Shown: positions 48,534 to 59,910, numbered from the stretch's first letter. The stretch: 64,000 nt of DNA from Limnohabitans sp. Rim11 (GCF_001269365.1 NZ_CXOM01000003.1:352852-416851), one strand, 5' to 3'. Translations and numbers: made by a program. Notes: generated by a model not told the origin, from the sequence alone.

Positions 48534-50585
48534 ATGTTTACCAAAATTTTGATTGCCAACCGCGGTGAAATTGCCTGCCGTGTCATTGCCACGGCTAAGA
48601 AGATGGGCATTGCCACCGTTGCCGTTTATTCCGAAGCCGACAAAGAAGCCCGTCATGTGATGCTGGCCGATGAAGCCGTGTTGTTAGGCCCAGCCCCCTC
48701 GCGCGAATCTTATTTGGTGGCCGACAAAATCATTGCCGCTGCCAAAGCCACGGGCGCGCAAGCCATTCACCCAGGCTACGGTTTCTTGTCTGAAAACGAA
48801 GCATTTGCCAAGCGTTGTGAAGACGAAGGCATTGCCTTCATTGGCCCACGCCACTTTTCCATTGCCGCCATGGGCGACAAGATTGCCTCGAAGAAATTGG
48901 CCAACGAAGCCAAGGTCAACACCATTCCTGGTTACAACGATGCCATTGAAACAGCCGAAGCCGCTGTGGAAATTGCCAAAGGCATTGGCTACCCCGTCAT
49001 GATCAAAGCCTCTGCCGGTGGCGGTGGTAAAGGTCTGCGCGTGGCCTTCAACGACAAAGAAGCCTTTGAAGGCTTTACGTCGTGCCGCAACGAAGCCCGC
49101 AACTCTTTTGGCGACGACCGCGTCTTCATTGAGAAGTTTGTGGAAGAGCCTCGCCACATCGAAATTCAAGTGTTGGGCGACAGCCATGGCAACGTGATTT
49201 ATTTGAACGAGCGAGAGTGTTCTATTCAACGCCGTCACCAAAAAGTGATTGAAGAAGCGCCATCACCTTTCATCAGCGATGCCACGCGCAAAGCCATGGG
49301 TGAGCAAGCAGTGGCTTTGGCCAAAGCCGTAAAGTACCAATCGGCAGGTACTGTCGAGTTTGTGGTGGGCAAAGACCAAAGCTTCTACTTCTTGGAGATG
49401 AACACGCGTCTGCAAGTGGAGCACCCAGTGACAGAAGCCATTACAGGCGTCGACTTGGTAGAGATGATGATTCGCGTGGCCAATGGCGAGAAGCTGCCCC
49501 TCACGCAAGCCGATGTGAAGCGCAACGGCTGGGCCATTGAGTGCCGTATCAACGCCGAAGATCCCTTCCGCAATTTCTTGCCTTCTACAGGCCGCTTGGT
49601 GCGTTTCCAAACGCCCGTGCAAACCATGTTCCAGTCCAACACGCAAGACCTGCTGGGTGTGCGTGTGGACACAGGCGTGCAAGATGGTGGCGAGATCCCC
49701 ATGTTCTACGACTCTATGATTGCTAAATTGATTGTGCATGGCACTGACCGCAACGACGCCATTGCCAAAATGCGCGAAGCTCTCAATGGATTTGTGATTC
49801 GCGGTATCAGCTCCAACATTCCATTTCAAGCGGCTTTGTTGGCGCACCCTAAATTTGTGGCGGGCGATTTCAATACAGGCTTCATTGCCGAAAACTACGC
49901 CCATGGTTTCCGCGCTGAAGATGTGCCGCACGACGACCCAGACTTCTTGGTGGCCTTGGCGGCCTTTGTGCGTCGCAAATCACGCGAGCGTGCCGCCAAC
50001 CTCAGCGGTCAGTTGCCGGGCTACGACGTTCAAATTGGTCACGACTACAGCGTGATTGTGTTGGGCGCCAAAGGCGACAACCGCTACATCGGTGTGCACG
50101 TGGACGAGTTCCGCGGTCAGAGTGGCAAGGCCATCATCAAAGTGGGTGAGAACCACTACATCATTGAAAGCCATTCACGTTTGAACGATGTGCGCATTAG
50201 CGGCACGGTCAATGGCAAACCTTTCACCGCACAAGTAGAACGCGGTACACCCAAGAACCCATTGGCCTTGCAAGTTCAGCACAACGGCACCCGCATTGAA
50301 GCCTTAGTGGTATCACCCCGCATGGCCCAACTGCATCAAATGATGCCGTTCAAAACACCGCCAGACATGAGCCGTTTTGTCTTGTCCCCCATGCCAGGTT
50401 TGTTGGTCAATGTGGCCGTCACACCAGGTCAAAAAGTGCAGGCAGGTGAGCGCGTGGCGGTGATTGAAGCCATGAAGATGGAAAACATCTTGTTTGCTGC
50501 CCACGATGGGGTGGTGAAAAAAGTAATGGCCTCACAAGGTGAATCTTTGTCTGTAGACCAAGTGATTGTGGAGTTTGAGGCATGA
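48534..50585 (+). CDS. pccA: Propionyl/acetyl-CoA carboxylase, alpha (biotin) subunit
   Basis: 683 aa. Biotin carboxylase domain (residues ~1-450) with [13 protein letters not shown]-grasp loop [37 protein letters not shown]; a BT domain region; and the biotinyl domain at the C-terminus with EAMKMEN, whose Lys carries biotin. SD AAGGAG. Forms the holoenzyme with pccB 50 bp upstream. Confidence 0.94.
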   Translation: MFTKILIANRGEIACRVIATAKKMGIATVAVYSEADKEARHVMLADEAVLLGPAPSRESYLVADKIIAAAKATGAQAIHPGYGFLSENEAFAKRCEDEGIAFIGPRHFSIAAMGDKIASKKLANEAKVNTIPGYNDAIETAEAAVEIAKGIGYPVMIKASAGGGGKGLRVAFNDKEAFEGFTSCRNEARNSFGDDRVFIEKFVEEPRHIEIQVLGDSHGNVIYLNERECSIQRRHQKVIEEAPSPFISDATRKAMGEQAVALAKAVKYQSAGTVEFVVGKDQSFYFLEMNTRLQVEHPVTEAITGVDLVEMMIRVANGEKLPLTQADVKRNGWAIECRINAEDPFRNFLPSTGRLVRFQTPVQTMFQSNTQDLLGVRVDTGVQDGGEIPMFYDSMIAKLIVHGTDRNDAIAKMREALNGFVIRGISSNIPFQAALLAHPKFVAGDFNTGFIAENYAHGFRAEDVPHDDPDFLVALAAFVRRKSRERAANLSGQLPGYDVQIGHDYSVIVLGAKGDNRYIGVHVDEFRGQSGKAIIKVGENHYIIESHSRLNDVRISGTVNGKPFTAQVERGTPKNPLALQVQHNGTRIEALVVSPRMAQLHQMMPFKTPPDMSRFVLSPMPGLLVNVAVTPGQKVQAGERVAVIEAMKMENILFAAHDGVVKKVMASQGESLSVDQVIVEFEA

Positions 50586-51073
50586 GCGAAATTAACCGTC
50601 CGTTTAAAGTCCTTGGCATTCAACAAATTGCCATTGGCGGCACTGACAAAGTCAAACTGCAAAAATTGTGGGTTGACTTGTTTGGTCTGGAACTCACTGG
50701 CACTTACAAAAGCGATCGTGAAAATGTCGATGAAGACATTTGTGCCATTGGCTCAGGCCCCTTCAAGGTTGAGGTCGATTTGATGCAACCCTTGGACCTT
50801 GAAAAAAAACCTGCTGTTCACACCACGCCCCTGAATCACGTCGGTCTTTGGATCGACAAATTGCCAGAGGCCGTTGAATGGTTGGGTCAGCAGGGCGTTC
50901 GCTTTGCACCAGGTGGCATTCGCAAAGGTGCTGCTGGTTTTGACATCTGCTTCATTCATCCCAAAGGCAATGAAGAGTTGCCCATTGGTGGTGAAGGCGT
51001 GCTGATTGAGTTGGTGCAAGCACCCGACGAAGTGGTGAAGGCATTTGGCGCATTGGCCGCCCAATACGCTTAA
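50582..51073 (+). CDS. VOC-family metalloprotein in the methylmalonyl-CoA operon
   Basis: 163 aa, ATGA overlap with pccA. Two beta-alpha-beta-beta-beta modules. Location suggests methylmalonyl-CoA epimerase, which would complete the propionyl-CoA pathway. But the first metal ligand, normally His, is Gln15 (QQIAIGG); the others fit as E64, H86 (LNHVGLWI) and E143 (LIELVQAP). This Q/E/H/E set is that known for human glyoxalase I. So epimerase and lactoylglutathione-lyase-like activity are both open. Confidence 0.75.
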   Translation: MSEINRPFKVLGIQQIAIGGTDKVKLQKLWVDLFGLELTGTYKSDRENVDEDICAIGSGPFKVEVDLMQPLDLEKKPAVHTTPLNHVGLWIDKLPEAVEWLGQQGVRFAPGGIRKGAAGFDICFIHPKGNEELPIGGEGVLIELVQAPDEVVKAFGALAAQYA

Positions 51074-51079
51074 CCTAAT

Positions 51080-51106
51080 TCAATAAAGCCAAGTTTTACT
51101 TGGCTT
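51080..51106 (-). terminator. Hairpin at the end of rsxB
   Basis: AAGCCAAG/CTTGGCTT, 8-bp stem with a 5-nt loop, overlapping the last codons of rsxB. On the minus strand it is followed by TATTGAATT, a weak T tract. It sits between two convergent operons, so it may serve both. Confidence 0.5.
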
Positions 51107-51755
51107 GTCGCGCTTTGGCTTTGGCCATCGCTGCTGCAATGATGGCTCGCTTGCGAGCCATTTCTTTGTCTGGATCTTCAGCCACATGGGTGTGGGTTTC
51201 AAGGTCGGCCAGTTTCATGGCAGCCTTGGCTTCTTGTCGTGCAGCGTGCTCTTGCTCTTCTTTGACCAAGCGAATTTGCCTAGACTCATAGCGCACACGG
51301 GCTTGTGTGGCCAGCTCTGCTGACCAAGCAGCCCACCCCGTCTTGTCGCCTGAGATAGGTACCATCTCAATGCAATCGACAGGGCACACAGGCAAGCACA
51401 AATCGCAGCCAGTGCACACCGATTCAATGACCGTATGCATCACCTTGTTGCTACCCAAAATGGCATCGGTAGGGCAGGCCTTGATGCACAAGGTGCAGCC
51501 GATGCACCATGCTTCATCGATGACGGCCACAGTCATAGGCCCTTCAAGGCCATGTTCAAGGTTCAATGGCTGGACGGGCTTGCCAGTGAGGCGCGCCAAA
51601 ACGGCCACGCCTTCGGCGCCACCTGGCGGACACTGATTGATGGGAGCTTGTTCTAGGGCAATGGCCTGTGCATAGGCCTTGCAGTCTGGATAGCCGCACC
51701 GCGTGCACTGCGTTTGGGGCAGCGCATCGAGGATGCCGTCAGCCAGGGTGCTCAC
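51096..51755 (-). CDS. rsxB: Electron transport complex subunit RsxB/RnfB-like ferredoxin
   Basis: 219 aa. First cluster: [16 protein letters not shown], with C-x2-C-x4-C and a later Cys, as in the RnfB 4Fe-4S (Fer4_21) domain. Two further ferredoxin clusters: [16 protein letters not shown] and [18 protein letters not shown]. The C-terminal ~65 residues are charged and Ala/Lys/Arg-rich. No other rnf/rsx gene is nearby and the N-terminal membrane helix of RnfB is missing, so it probably is a stand-alone soluble ferredoxin with another partner. It overlaps phaZ by 4 bp. Confidence 0.85.
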   Translation of the reverse strand: MSTLADGILDALPQTQCTRCGYPDCKAYAQAIALEQAPINQCPPGGAEGVAVLARLTGKPVQPLNLEHGLEGPMTVAVIDEAWCIGCTLCIKACPTDAILGSNKVMHTVIESVCTGCDLCLPVCPVDCIEMVPISGDKTGWAAWSAELATQARVRYESRQIRLVKEEQEHAARQEAKAAMKLADLETHTHVAEDPDKEMARKRAIIAAAMAKAKARQAK

Positions 51756-53149
51756 TTTTTACGAGCGGGCGCTTTTTTGGCAACAGCTTTAACAGCTTTG
51801 ACAGCTTTCTTGGCAGTTGCTTTGCTTGCGGGCTTGGCACTGGCTTTGACGGCAGTTTTGCTAGCAGCTTTTGGAGTGGCGCCGGTACCGTTGTGGGCCA
51901 AAATGAATTTGACCACTTCTGGGTACACCACATCGCGCCAACGACGGCCACTGAAAATACCGTAGTGACCGGCACCAGGTACTTCAAGGTGTTTGCGATT
52001 GTTGGGCTTGATGCTGCTACACAAACCGTGCGCGGCAGCCGTTTGTCCTGAGCCAGAAATATCGTCCAACTCGCCTTCAACAGTTAGCAAGGCCGAAGTC
52101 TTAATGTCTTGCGGACGAACCAACTCGGCCTTGCCGCTTACATTTTTAATTTCCCAAGTGCCATTCACTAGCTTGTAGTCTTGGAAAACAGTCTTGATGG
52201 TTTCAAGGTAATAGTCGGCATCCATGTCGAGCACAGCGTTGTACTCGTCATAGAACTTGCGGTGCGCTTCGGTGCTAGCGTCATCGCCCTTGATTAGGTC
52301 TTTGAAATAATCGTAGTGGCTAGATGCATGGCGATCGGGGTTCATGGCCACAAAGCCAGTGTGCTGCAAAAAGCCAGGATAGACGCGGCGGCCTGCACCT
52401 GGGAAGTTGCTAGGCACCTTGTAAATCACATTGTTTTCAAACCACTCAAAGCTCTTGTTCATGGCCAAGTTGTTAACGGCCGTGGGCGATTTGCGCGCGT
52501 CGATGGGGCCGCCCATCATGGTCATGCTGAGAGGTGTTTTTTCGCCGCGTGAAGCCATCAAAGAAACGGCGGCCAAGACTGGCACTGTAGGCTGACACAC
52601 ACTGATCACGTGACAGTTGCCGTACACGCCTTGAACGTGACGAATGAACTCTTGCACGTAGTTAACGTAGTCGTCCAAATGGAATTCGCCATTGGCCAAG
52701 GGCACCAAACGCGCGTTTTTCCAATCGGTGATGTAGACCTTGTGGTCTTTCAGCATGGTTTTGACAGTGTCGCGCAGTAAGGTGGCGTAGTGGCCAGACA
52801 AAGGTGCAACGATCAAAACAGCGGGTTGTTTTTTGATGGCGTTCAGAGTGACGGCATCGTCTGTAAAACGCTTGAAGCGACGCAACTCGCAAAAGGGTTT
52901 GTCAATTTCAACGCGCTCATGAATGGCTACATCTACTTTGCCGACATGGACGGTGCGAATGCCAAACTCGGGTTTGACATAGTCTTTGCCCAAGCGGTGC
53001 ATGAGTTCGTAGCTGGCAGAGATACGCTGTGCCATGGGCGAGTTGCCCATGGGATTTTGGGGGTTCGTCAGCATTTTGGCTGTTACTTGGGCCAATTCAG
53101 AAAAGGGCTCCATGAAGGAGCGCTGGGTTTCGTAGATTTGGTAAAGCAT
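51752..53149 (-). CDS. phaZ: Intracellular polyhydroxyalkanoate depolymerase
   Basis: 465 aa. Alpha/beta-hydrolase of the PHB_depo_C type; the nucleophile is Cys in [15 protein letters not shown] instead of the usual lipase Ser, as known for Cupriavidus PhaZ. Conserved: [32 protein letters not shown] and the C-terminal [18 protein letters not shown]. The last ~40 residues are an Ala/Lys/Pro-rich tail ([20 protein letters not shown]...), unusual for the core family. Degrades stored PHB; the synthesis genes are at 31056-34769. Confidence 0.92.
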   Translation of the reverse strand: MLYQIYETQRSFMEPFSELAQVTAKMLTNPQNPMGNSPMAQRISASYELMHRLGKDYVKPEFGIRTVHVGKVDVAIHERVEIDKPFCELRRFKRFTDDAVTLNAIKKQPAVLIVAPLSGHYATLLRDTVKTMLKDHKVYITDWKNARLVPLANGEFHLDDYVNYVQEFIRHVQGVYGNCHVISVCQPTVPVLAAVSLMASRGEKTPLSMTMMGGPIDARKSPTAVNNLAMNKSFEWFENNVIYKVPSNFPGAGRRVYPGFLQHTGFVAMNPDRHASSHYDYFKDLIKGDDASTEAHRKFYDEYNAVLDMDADYYLETIKTVFQDYKLVNGTWEIKNVSGKAELVRPQDIKTSALLTVEGELDDISGSGQTAAAHGLCSSIKPNNRKHLEVPGAGHYGIFSGRRWRDVVYPEVVKFILAHNGTGATPKAASKTAVKASAKPASKATAKKAVKAVKAVAKKAPARKK

Positions 53150-53253
53150 GGCTTAAAGCCCCTTAAATTGTTGCACTGCAGCAATATAACAGTTGTGCTG
53201 TGAAGAAAGTGGAGAGGCGCACCTAATTTAAATCCTTAGGTGACGCCAATCTG

Positions 53254-54450
53254 TCACATGACTTTGGCAATGGCCTGGCAAACGTAATCGATGTTCTTGC
53301 TGTTCAAAGCAGCCACGCACATACGGCCTGTGTCAGTGCCATAGACTCCAAATTCAGAGCGCAGGCGCACCATTTGGTCTTTGTTCAAACCCGAGTAGCT
53401 GAACATGCCAATTTGGGTGGTGATAAAGCTCATGTCTTGCTTCACACCTGCGGCTTTGAGGCCGTCGACCAATTTTTGACGCATGGCTTTAATGCGAACA
53501 CGCATTTCGCCCAGTTCTCTTTCCCAAGTGGCGCGCCACTCGGGGTTGGCCAACACGGCAGCCACCACAGCACCACCGTGGATGGGTGGGTTGGAGTAGT
53601 TGGTGCGAATGACAATCTTCAATTGGCTCAAAACGCGGCTGCATTCTTCTTTGTCGGCGCACAGCACAGACAAAGCACCCACGCGCTCGCCATACAAGCT
53701 AAAGCTCTTGGAGAAAGAAGTGGACACAAAGAAGCTGAGGCCGGCAGCCACAAATTTGGCAATGACGGCGCCGTCTTCTTGAATGCCGTGGCCAAAACCT
53801 TGGTAGGCCATGTCCAAAAATGCGGTGAGGTTTTTGCCTTTGACAGCAGCAATGACTTGGTTCCACTGAGCGGAGGTGATGTCATAACCGGTGGGGTTGT
53901 GGCAGCAAGCATGCAAGACCACGATGGTACCTGGGGCGGCCGCATTGAGGCTGGCCAACATGCCATCGAAGTTCACGCCGCGTTTTTCGGCGTCGTAGTA
54001 GGCATAGGTGTCCACTTGGAAACCGGCGTTGGTAAACAAAGCGCGGTGGTTTTCCCAGCTGGGGTCAGAAATCAAAACTTTGGCGTTGGGGCTGACTTTT
54101 TTCAGGAAGTCGGCGCCAATTTTGAGGCCGCCTGTGCCGCCAATGCCTTGCACGGTGGCCACACGGCCGGAGCTGACGGGTTCGCTATCGGCACCAAACA
54201 CCAAGCTTTTGACTGCGGCGTCGTAGGCGGCAATACCGTCGATGGGCAAGTAGCCGCGGGCGGTAGGCTTGGCCATCATGGCGTTTTCAGCGGCTTGTAC
54301 GCATTCGAGTAAGGGAAGTTTGCCGTTGTCGTCGAAATAAACGCCTACGCCCAAGTTCACTTTGTTGGGGTTGGTGTCGGCTGCAAATTGTTCGTTCAAA
54401 CCCAGGATGGGGTCGCGGGGGGCCATTTCGACGGCGGTAAACAGAGACAT
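53254..54450 (-). CDS. Class I aminotransferase (aspartate/aromatic amino acid type)
   Basis: 398 aa. PLP-dependent. The Schiff-base Lys is in SFSKSFSLYGERVGAL; other motifs are VATVQGIGGTGGLKIGADF, HACCHNPTGYD and DMAYQGFGHG. Length and SxSKxxxLYGERVG fit the aspartate/tyrosine aminotransferase Ia subgroup (AspC/TyrB); the two cannot be separated by sight, so no symbol is given. Divergent from uvrB across 131 bp. Confidence 0.9.
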   Translation of the reverse strand: MSLFTAVEMAPRDPILGLNEQFAADTNPNKVNLGVGVYFDDNGKLPLLECVQAAENAMMAKPTARGYLPIDGIAAYDAAVKSLVFGADSEPVSSGRVATVQGIGGTGGLKIGADFLKKVSPNAKVLISDPSWENHRALFTNAGFQVDTYAYYDAEKRGVNFDGMLASLNAAAPGTIVVLHACCHNPTGYDITSAQWNQVIAAVKGKNLTAFLDMAYQGFGHGIQEDGAVIAKFVAAGLSFFVSTSFSKSFSLYGERVGALSVLCADKEECSRVLSQLKIVIRTNYSNPPIHGGAVVAAVLANPEWRATWERELGEMRVRIKAMRQKLVDGLKAAGVKQDMSFITTQIGMFSYSGLNKDQMVRLRSEFGVYGTDTGRMCVAALNSKNIDYVCQAIAKVM

Positions 54451-54581
54451 GAAAAAGTCCTTGATAAGGAGGTTGCAGTTGGCAGAAATCCCAAACCTAG
54501 GTTAGGCTTTAGGGTTGCCCCTAATTTTAGCGGCTCTTTCTGCCATTTTTTGCCCCAAATTGACCCATCTCAAGAAGTTCC

Positions 54582-56705
54582 ATGGCCGTCGCACCTGATT
54601 CATTTGAACCCATCCTAGAGGCCGTCCCATACGTGGCCCCCGAAGGCAAGTTTGTCCAGTACGAAGGTTCGCCCTTTGAGCTGTACCAACCCTACCCGCC
54701 AGCGGGCGATCAACCTACCGCCATTGAGGGCTTGGTAGAAGGCCTGAACGACGGTGAAGTGTTCCAAACTTTGCTGGGTGTGACGGGTTCTGGCAAAACC
54801 TTCACCATGGCCAACGTCATTGCCCAGATGGGCAAGCCAGCCATTGTGTTTGCGCCCAACAAAACTTTGGCCGCCCAGCTGTACTCAGAATTTAGAGAGT
54901 TCTTTCCCAAAAACGCGGTGGAGTATTTCGTCAGCTATTACGACTATTACCAGCCCGAAGCCTATGTGCCCCAGCGCGACTTGTTCATTGAAAAAGATTC
55001 AGCCATCAATGAGCACATTGAGCAAATGCGTTTGTCGTGCACCAAGAGTTTGATGGAGCGTCGCGACGTGGTCATTGTGGCCACCGTGTCGGCCATCTAT
55101 GGCATTGGCGAGCCGGAGAGTTATCACCGCATGATCATGACTCTGCGCACCGGCGACAAAGTAGGGCAGCGCGATGTCATTTCGCAGCTCATTCGCATGC
55201 AGTACCAGCGCAATGACCAAGACTTTAGCCGCGGCAAGTTTCGAGTGCGCGGCGACACCATCGATGTGTTTCCAGCCGAGCATTCCGAGCTGGCCGTGCG
55301 CATTGAATTGTTCGATGACGAAGTCGACAGCTTGCAATTGTTTGATCCACTCACGGGCCGTATCAAGCAAAAAATTCCGCGCTTCACGGTCTATCCTTCC
55401 AGCCATTACGTCACGCCGCGCGACAAAGTTTTGGCGGCAGTTGAAACCATCAAAGTTGAGTTGGCCGAGCGCCTTCAACAACTGGTGGGCATGGGCAAAC
55501 TTGTGGAAGCACAACGCTTAGAACAACGCACGCGCTTTGATTTGGAAATGCTGAGCGAAGTGGGCCACTGCAAAGGCATTGAAAACTACACGCGGCATTT
55601 GTCAGGTGCAGAACCAGGCGCTGCGCCTAGCACCCTGACAGATTACATGCCGCTCGATTCCATCATGTTCTTGGACGAGAGCCACCAAATGATTGGACAG
55701 CTCAATGCCATGTACAACGGCGACCGTGCGCGCAAAACCACGCTGGTGGAATATGGTTTTAGATTGCCCAGTGCCTTGGACAATCGGCCTTTGAAGTTTG
55801 AAGAATTCGAAACCAAAATGCGTCAGTGCATTTTTGTATCGGCGACCCCGGCCAATTACGAAATCACGCATGCTGGCAAAGTGGTCGAACAGGTGGTCAG
55901 GCCCACAGGCTTGGTCGATCCGCAAGTGGAAGTTCGACCCGCCATTCACCAAGTGGACGATGTGCTGCAAGAGATTCGCATTCGGGTAGAAAAACACGAG
56001 CGTGTGCTCATTACCACGCTGACCAAGCGCATGGCTGAGCAACTGACCGACTATCTGTCAGACAACGGCGTGAAAGTACGTTACTTGCACTCCGATGTCG
56101 ACACCGTCGAGCGCGTTGAAATTTTGCGCGACTTGCGATTGGGCGCGTTTGATGTGTTGGTCGGCATCAACTTGCTGCGGGAAGGGCTGGACATTCCTGA
56201 GGTGTCGTTGGTGGCCATTTTGGATGCAGACAAAGAAGGCTTCTTGCGTTCGGAGCGCAGCCTAATTCAAACCATTGGCCGAGCAGCGCGCAATCTGCAT
56301 GGCCGCGCCATTTTGTATGCCGATCGCATGACCGACTCTATGGAGCGCGCTATTGGCGAAACCGAGCGCCGTCGCACGAAGCAAATTGCGCACAACTTGG
56401 CCATGGGCATCACGCCGCGCAGCATCGTGAAGCAAGTGCGCGATCTGATTGATGGCGTTTACAGCGAGAAGGCAGGCAAAGAAGCTGAGCGCCTAGAGCT
56501 GGCCGCGGTTCAGCGGGCCAAGGTAGAGGAAATGAGCGAGAAAGACATTTCCAAAGCCATCAAGCAGCTGGAAAAGCAAATGATGGAGCATGCCAAGAAC
56601 CTCGACTTTGAAAAAGCCGCCCAGGTTCGGGATCAGCTTCAGATGCTTAAAGCGCAGGCTTTTGGCGCGCCAGGCACAGACAACGTGGTGGTGCTCAAGG
56701 CTTGA
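54582..56705 (+). CDS. uvrB: UvrABC excinuclease subunit B
   Basis: 707 aa helicase-like DNA-damage verifier in nucleotide excision repair. Walker [17 protein letters not shown] (about residues 63-78), the beta-hairpin region [25 protein letters not shown] box [15 protein letters not shown], domain 3 motifs [21 protein letters not shown] and [10 protein letters not shown], and a C-terminal UVR motif ([20 protein letters not shown]). N-terminus is ~35 residues longer than in E. coli. No LexA-like box was seen upstream. Confidence 0.97.
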   Translation: MAVAPDSFEPILEAVPYVAPEGKFVQYEGSPFELYQPYPPAGDQPTAIEGLVEGLNDGEVFQTLLGVTGSGKTFTMANVIAQMGKPAIVFAPNKTLAAQLYSEFREFFPKNAVEYFVSYYDYYQPEAYVPQRDLFIEKDSAINEHIEQMRLSCTKSLMERRDVVIVATVSAIYGIGEPESYHRMIMTLRTGDKVGQRDVISQLIRMQYQRNDQDFSRGKFRVRGDTIDVFPAEHSELAVRIELFDDEVDSLQLFDPLTGRIKQKIPRFTVYPSSHYVTPRDKVLAAVETIKVELAERLQQLVGMGKLVEAQRLEQRTRFDLEMLSEVGHCKGIENYTRHLSGAEPGAAPSTLTDYMPLDSIMFLDESHQMIGQLNAMYNGDRARKTTLVEYGFRLPSALDNRPLKFEEFETKMRQCIFVSATPANYEITHAGKVVEQVVRPTGLVDPQVEVRPAIHQVDDVLQEIRIRVEKHERVLITTLTKRMAEQLTDYLSDNGVKVRYLHSDVDTVERVEILRDLRLGAFDVLVGINLLREGLDIPEVSLVAILDADKEGFLRSERSLIQTIGRAARNLHGRAILYADRMTDSMERAIGETERRRTKQIAHNLAMGITPRSIVKQVRDLIDGVYSEKAGKEAERLELAAVQRAKVEEMSEKDISKAIKQLEKQMMEHAKNLDFEKAAQVRDQLQMLKAQAFGAPGTDNVVVLKA

Positions 56706-56789
56706 TGGAAAAAAGGGGGAGGAGAGCTTTTCCCCCGTTCCCATAAAGACCTTCAATTTGTATTCCTACTATTCCGCTCAAGTTCTGCT

Positions 56790-56814
56790 ATAGTCGAGCG
56801 AATTAGTCAACAAC
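56790..56814 (+). promoter_or_regulatory. Type 1 IscR-binding site and -10 of the isc operon
   Basis: ATAGTCGAGCG-AAT-TAGTCAACAAC agrees at about 21 of 25 positions with the E. coli type 1 IscR consensus (ATASYYGACTRWWWYAGTCRRSTAT) from memory. The -10 TATAGT (56789-56794) overlaps it; no good -35 is seen. This predicts repression of isc by [2Fe-2S]-IscR. Confidence 0.6.
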
Positions 56815-56827
56815 CTAGGATCTTGTC

Positions 56828-57364
56828 ATGCGTCTCACCACCAAGGGTCGATTTGCGGTTACCGCCATGATTGATTTGGCACTGCGCCAACACTCTGGCC
56901 CAGTCACCCTGGCTGCCATCAGCCAGCGCCAAGAAATTTCCTTGTCTTATTTAGAGCAACTGTTTGGCAAACTGCGCCGGCATCAGCTGGTGGAGTCCAC
57001 CCGCGGCCCTGGCGGCGGTTACACCTTGGCCAAAAAGGCCTCCGAAATTACGGTGGCCGACATCATTTTGTCGGTGGACGAACCCATCGATGCCACCCAT
57101 TGCGGCGGCAAAGAAAACTGCCATGGCAGCACCGGCCGTTGCATGACCCACGACTTGTGGTCTGCCTTAAATTCACGCATGGTGGAGTTTTTGGACTCCG
57201 TCAATCTGCAAAAATTGGTCGACGACCAATTGGCCGCAGGCCACACCATTGAGAACAAGCCCGCCATCAAGCGCGCCATTTCGGCCATGCCCGTGGTGCA
57301 ACCCATCCGCGTGAATGCCCCTAATTCTGTGTTTGCCTTAGGCAACACCTTGGTCAAATCTTGA
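56828..57364 (+). CDS. iscR: Fe-S cluster assembly transcription factor IscR
   Basis: 178 aa Rrf2-family winged-HTH regulator ([19 protein letters not shown]). The [2Fe-2S] ligands are C92, C98 and C105 with H108, matching the family. It has a slightly longer C-terminal part than E. coli IscR (162 aa). First gene of iscRSUA-hscBA-fdx; controls the operon through the box 14 bp upstream. Confidence 0.96.
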   Translation: MRLTTKGRFAVTAMIDLALRQHSGPVTLAAISQRQEISLSYLEQLFGKLRRHQLVESTRGPGGGYTLAKKASEITVADIILSVDEPIDATHCGGKENCHGSTGRCMTHDLWSALNSRMVEFLDSVNLQKLVDDQLAAGHTIENKPAIKRAISAMPVVQPIRVNAPNSVFALGNTLVKS

Positions 57365-57377
57365 GACGTTTTCAAGC

Positions 57378-58598
57378 ATGAACAGCACACCTCATTTCCC
57401 CATTTACCTCGACTACAGCGCCACCAATCCTTGCGATCCGCGCGTGGTCGATGCCATGATTCCTTGGTTGCGCGAGCACTTTGGCAATCCCGCCTCACGC
57501 AGTCACGCTTGGGGCTGGGAAGCCGAAGAAGCCGTAGAGAATGCCCGCAAAGACGTGGCCGACCTCATCGGTGCCGACCCCCGCGAAATTGTCTGGACCA
57601 GCGGCGCCACCGAATCCAACAACTTGGCCTTGAAGGGCGCTGCGCAGTTTTACAAATCTCGCGGCAAGCACCTGATTACGGTCAAGACAGAACACAAAGC
57701 CGTGCTCGACACCATGCGCGAACTCGAGCGTCAAGGCTTTGAAGTCACTTACCTGGACGTGCAAGACGACGGCTTGGTTAACCTCGATGTGTTCAAAGCT
57801 GCCTTGCGCCCCGATACCATTTTGGTCAGCGTCATGTTCGTGAACAACGAAATTGGCGTGATTCAAGACATCCCCGCCATTGGCGCCATCTGCCGTGAGA
57901 AGGGCATCATCTTCCACGTCGATGCTGCCCAAGCCACAGGCAAATTGCCCATCGACCTCAACACCTTGCCCGTCGATTTGATGAGCTTGGCCTCGCACAA
58001 AACCTACGGCCCCAAAGGCATCGGTGCTTTGTATGTACGCCGCAAACCCCGCGTGCGCCTCGAAGCGCAAATGCACGGCGGCGGTCACGAGCGCGGTATG
58101 CGTTCTGGCACATTGCCCACTCACCAATGCGTGGGCATGGGCGAAGCCTTCCGCATTGCGCGTTTGGAAATGGACCAAGACATAGCCAAGGCCAAAGCTT
58201 TGCAAGAGCGCCTTATCAATGGCCTCAAAGACGTTGAGCAAGTGTTCTTGAACGGTCACCCCACCAGGCGCGTACCCCACAACATCAACATGAGCTTCAA
58301 CTATGTTGAAGGCGAGTCACTCATCATGGGCATCAAAGGTTTGGCTGTGTCTTCTGGCTCTGCTTGTACCTCTGCCAGCTTAGAGCCCAGCTACGTATTG
58401 CGCGCCTTGGGTCGCAGCGACGAGTTGGCTCACAGCAGCTTGCGCATGACCGTGGGCCGTTGGACCACCGAAGCAGAAATTGACTTTGCCATTGAAACCA
58501 TCAAAGCCAACGTGGCCAAACTGCGTGAACTCAGCCCCTTGTGGGAAATGTACAAAGACGGCATTGATATCAGCACCATTCAGTGGGCTGCACACTAA
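57378..58598 (+). CDS. iscS: Cysteine desulfurase IscS
   Basis: 406 aa PLP enzyme that takes sulfur from Cys for Fe-S clusters, thiouridines and other uses. Start region [22 protein letters not shown] Lys in [19 protein letters not shown]; active-site Cys loop [21 protein letters not shown]. Begins 13 bp after iscR. Standard length. Confidence 0.97.
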   Translation: MNSTPHFPIYLDYSATNPCDPRVVDAMIPWLREHFGNPASRSHAWGWEAEEAVENARKDVADLIGADPREIVWTSGATESNNLALKGAAQFYKSRGKHLITVKTEHKAVLDTMRELERQGFEVTYLDVQDDGLVNLDVFKAALRPDTILVSVMFVNNEIGVIQDIPAIGAICREKGIIFHVDAAQATGKLPIDLNTLPVDLMSLASHKTYGPKGIGALYVRRKPRVRLEAQMHGGGHERGMRSGTLPTHQCVGMGEAFRIARLEMDQDIAKAKALQERLINGLKDVEQVFLNGHPTRRVPHNINMSFNYVEGESLIMGIKGLAVSSGSACTSASLEPSYVLRALGRSDELAHSSLRMTVGRWTTEAEIDFAIETIKANVAKLRELSPLWEMYKDGIDISTIQWAAH

Positions 58599-58637
58599 GC
58601 GTTTTAGCGTTCAAGAACAGATTAAGGAAGTAACACC

Positions 58638-59027
58638 ATGGCTTATAGCGAAAAAGTTGTTGATCATTACGAAAACCCCCGCAACGTGGGCTCCTTTGAA
58701 AAGGGCGACGAAGATGTGGGCACCGGCATGGTGGGCGCACCTGCTTGCGGGGACGTGATGAAGTTGCAAATCAAAGTCAACCCAACTACTGGCGTCATTG
58801 AAGATGCCCGTTTTAAAACTTACGGTTGTGGTTCTGCCATTGCTTCTAGCTCCCTCGTGACCGAGTGGGTCAAGGGCAAAACATTGGACCAAGCTGCCGC
58901 ACTGAAGAACAGCGAAATTGCCGAAGAGTTGGCCTTGCCACCCGTCAAAATTCACTGCTCCATCTTGGCCGAAGATGCCATCAAAGCAGCCGTCGAAGAC
59001 TACAAGAAGAAACACGCAGCGGCCTAA
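58638..59027 (+). CDS. iscU: Fe-S cluster scaffold protein IscU
   Basis: 129 aa. Three conserved Cys in [19 protein letters not shown] and [15 protein letters not shown], and the Asp next to the first Cys. The HscA-recognition motif LPPVK is present (residues ~99-103). Receives sulfur from IscS and passes clusters on with HscAB. Confidence 0.97.
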   Translation: MAYSEKVVDHYENPRNVGSFEKGDEDVGTGMVGAPACGDVMKLQIKVNPTTGVIEDARFKTYGCGSAIASSSLVTEWVKGKTLDQAAALKNSEIAEELALPPVKIHCSILAEDAIKAAVEDYKKKHAAA

Positions 59028-59050
59028 TTGGTCCTTGCTGGAAAGACATC

Positions 59051-59374
59051 ATGGCCATTTCACTGACTGAAGCAGCAGCGCGGCACGTGTCGCGTTACAT
59101 CACCAAGCGCGGCAAAGGCGTGGGAGTGCGCTTGGGCGTTAAAACCACCGGCTGCTCGGGCTTGGCATACAAACTCGAATACGTCGACGAAGTAGCACCC
59201 GAAGACGTGGTCTTTGAAGACCACGGCGTCAAGGTGCTGATCGACCCTAAAAGCTTGGCCTACATTGACGGCACACAGCTCGACTTTGTGCGCGAAGGCT
59301 TGAACGAAGGTTTCCGTTTTAACAATCCCAATGAACGCGATCGCTGCGGCTGTGGCGAATCGTTCCGCGTGTGA
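59051..59374 (+). CDS. iscA: Fe-S cluster carrier IscA
   Basis: 107 aa from [13 protein letters not shown]; the longer open frame runs through iscU. A-type carrier with three Cys: [10 protein letters not shown] and RCGCGESF (C-G-C near the C-terminus). Spacing and size match IscA. Its stop overlaps the GTG of hscB (GTGA). Confidence 0.96.
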   Translation: MAISLTEAAARHVSRYITKRGKGVGVRLGVKTTGCSGLAYKLEYVDEVAPEDVVFEDHGVKVLIDPKSLAYIDGTQLDFVREGLNEGFRFNNPNERDRCGCGESFRV

Positions 59375-59910
59375 TTTCCCTGCAGGCTTCAGACTTTGAG
59401 CTGTTTGGCCTGCCAGCAGCTTTTTCATTAGATCGCGCACAACTCGATCATCAGTGGAAGTCTTTGCAGCGCGAGGCGCATCCCGACCGATTTGCGTCCG
59501 AAGGTGCCGCAGCGCAGCGCATCGCCATGCAATGGTCCGTGCGCATCAACGAAGCCTACAACCGCCTCAAAGATCCGCTCAAACGCGCCGCTTATTTGTG
59601 TGAGTTAAATGGCGCTGCGGTCAATGCCGAAAACAACACCAGCATGCCGCCTGCATTTTTGATGCAACAAATGGAATGGCGTGAAGCGCTAGACGATTGC
59701 AAAGCCGTCAAAGTTGTCCACTCTAAAATTGAAGGCTTAGAGAAATTGCTCGATGAAGTGGATGCGTCTCATGCTGCGTCCTTGAAGCAAATTGCTTCGC
59801 TGATAGACACAGATCAAAACTTTGCAGCAGCAGTAGGTCAGGTGAGGGCGCTCATGTTCATTGAAAAATTTGCACAAGAAGTGCAGCACCAACTCGACGC
59901 TTCTAGCTGA
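59371..59910 (+). CDS. hscB: Fe-S co-chaperone HscB (J-domain)
   Basis: 179 aa from GTG. N-terminal J-domain with [13 protein letters not shown] containing HPD; C-terminal three-helix HscB domain that binds IscU. Stimulates the ATPase of HscA. In order with iscA and hscA. Confidence 0.95.
   Translation: MISLQASDFELFGLPAAFSLDRAQLDHQWKSLQREAHPDRFASEGAAAQRIAMQWSVRINEAYNRLKDPLKRAAYLCELNGAAVNAENNTSMPPAFLMQQMEWREALDDCKAVKVVHSKIEGLEKLLDEVDASHAASLKQIASLIDTDQNFAAAVGQVRALMFIEKFAQEVQHQLDASS

Noticed and set aside
53374..54312. 312-codon open frame antisense to the aminotransferase
   Set aside because: Rich in His, Gly, Val and Phe in the pattern of reverse-strand shadows; no SD and no domain.
56711..56742. 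GGGGGA...TCCCCC after uvrB as terminator
   Set aside because: Only 6 bp of stem, a 10-nt loop and no T-run.
57495..58280. 261-codon open frame antisense to iscS
   Set aside because: Shadow of a conserved gene; composition typical of antisense frames.
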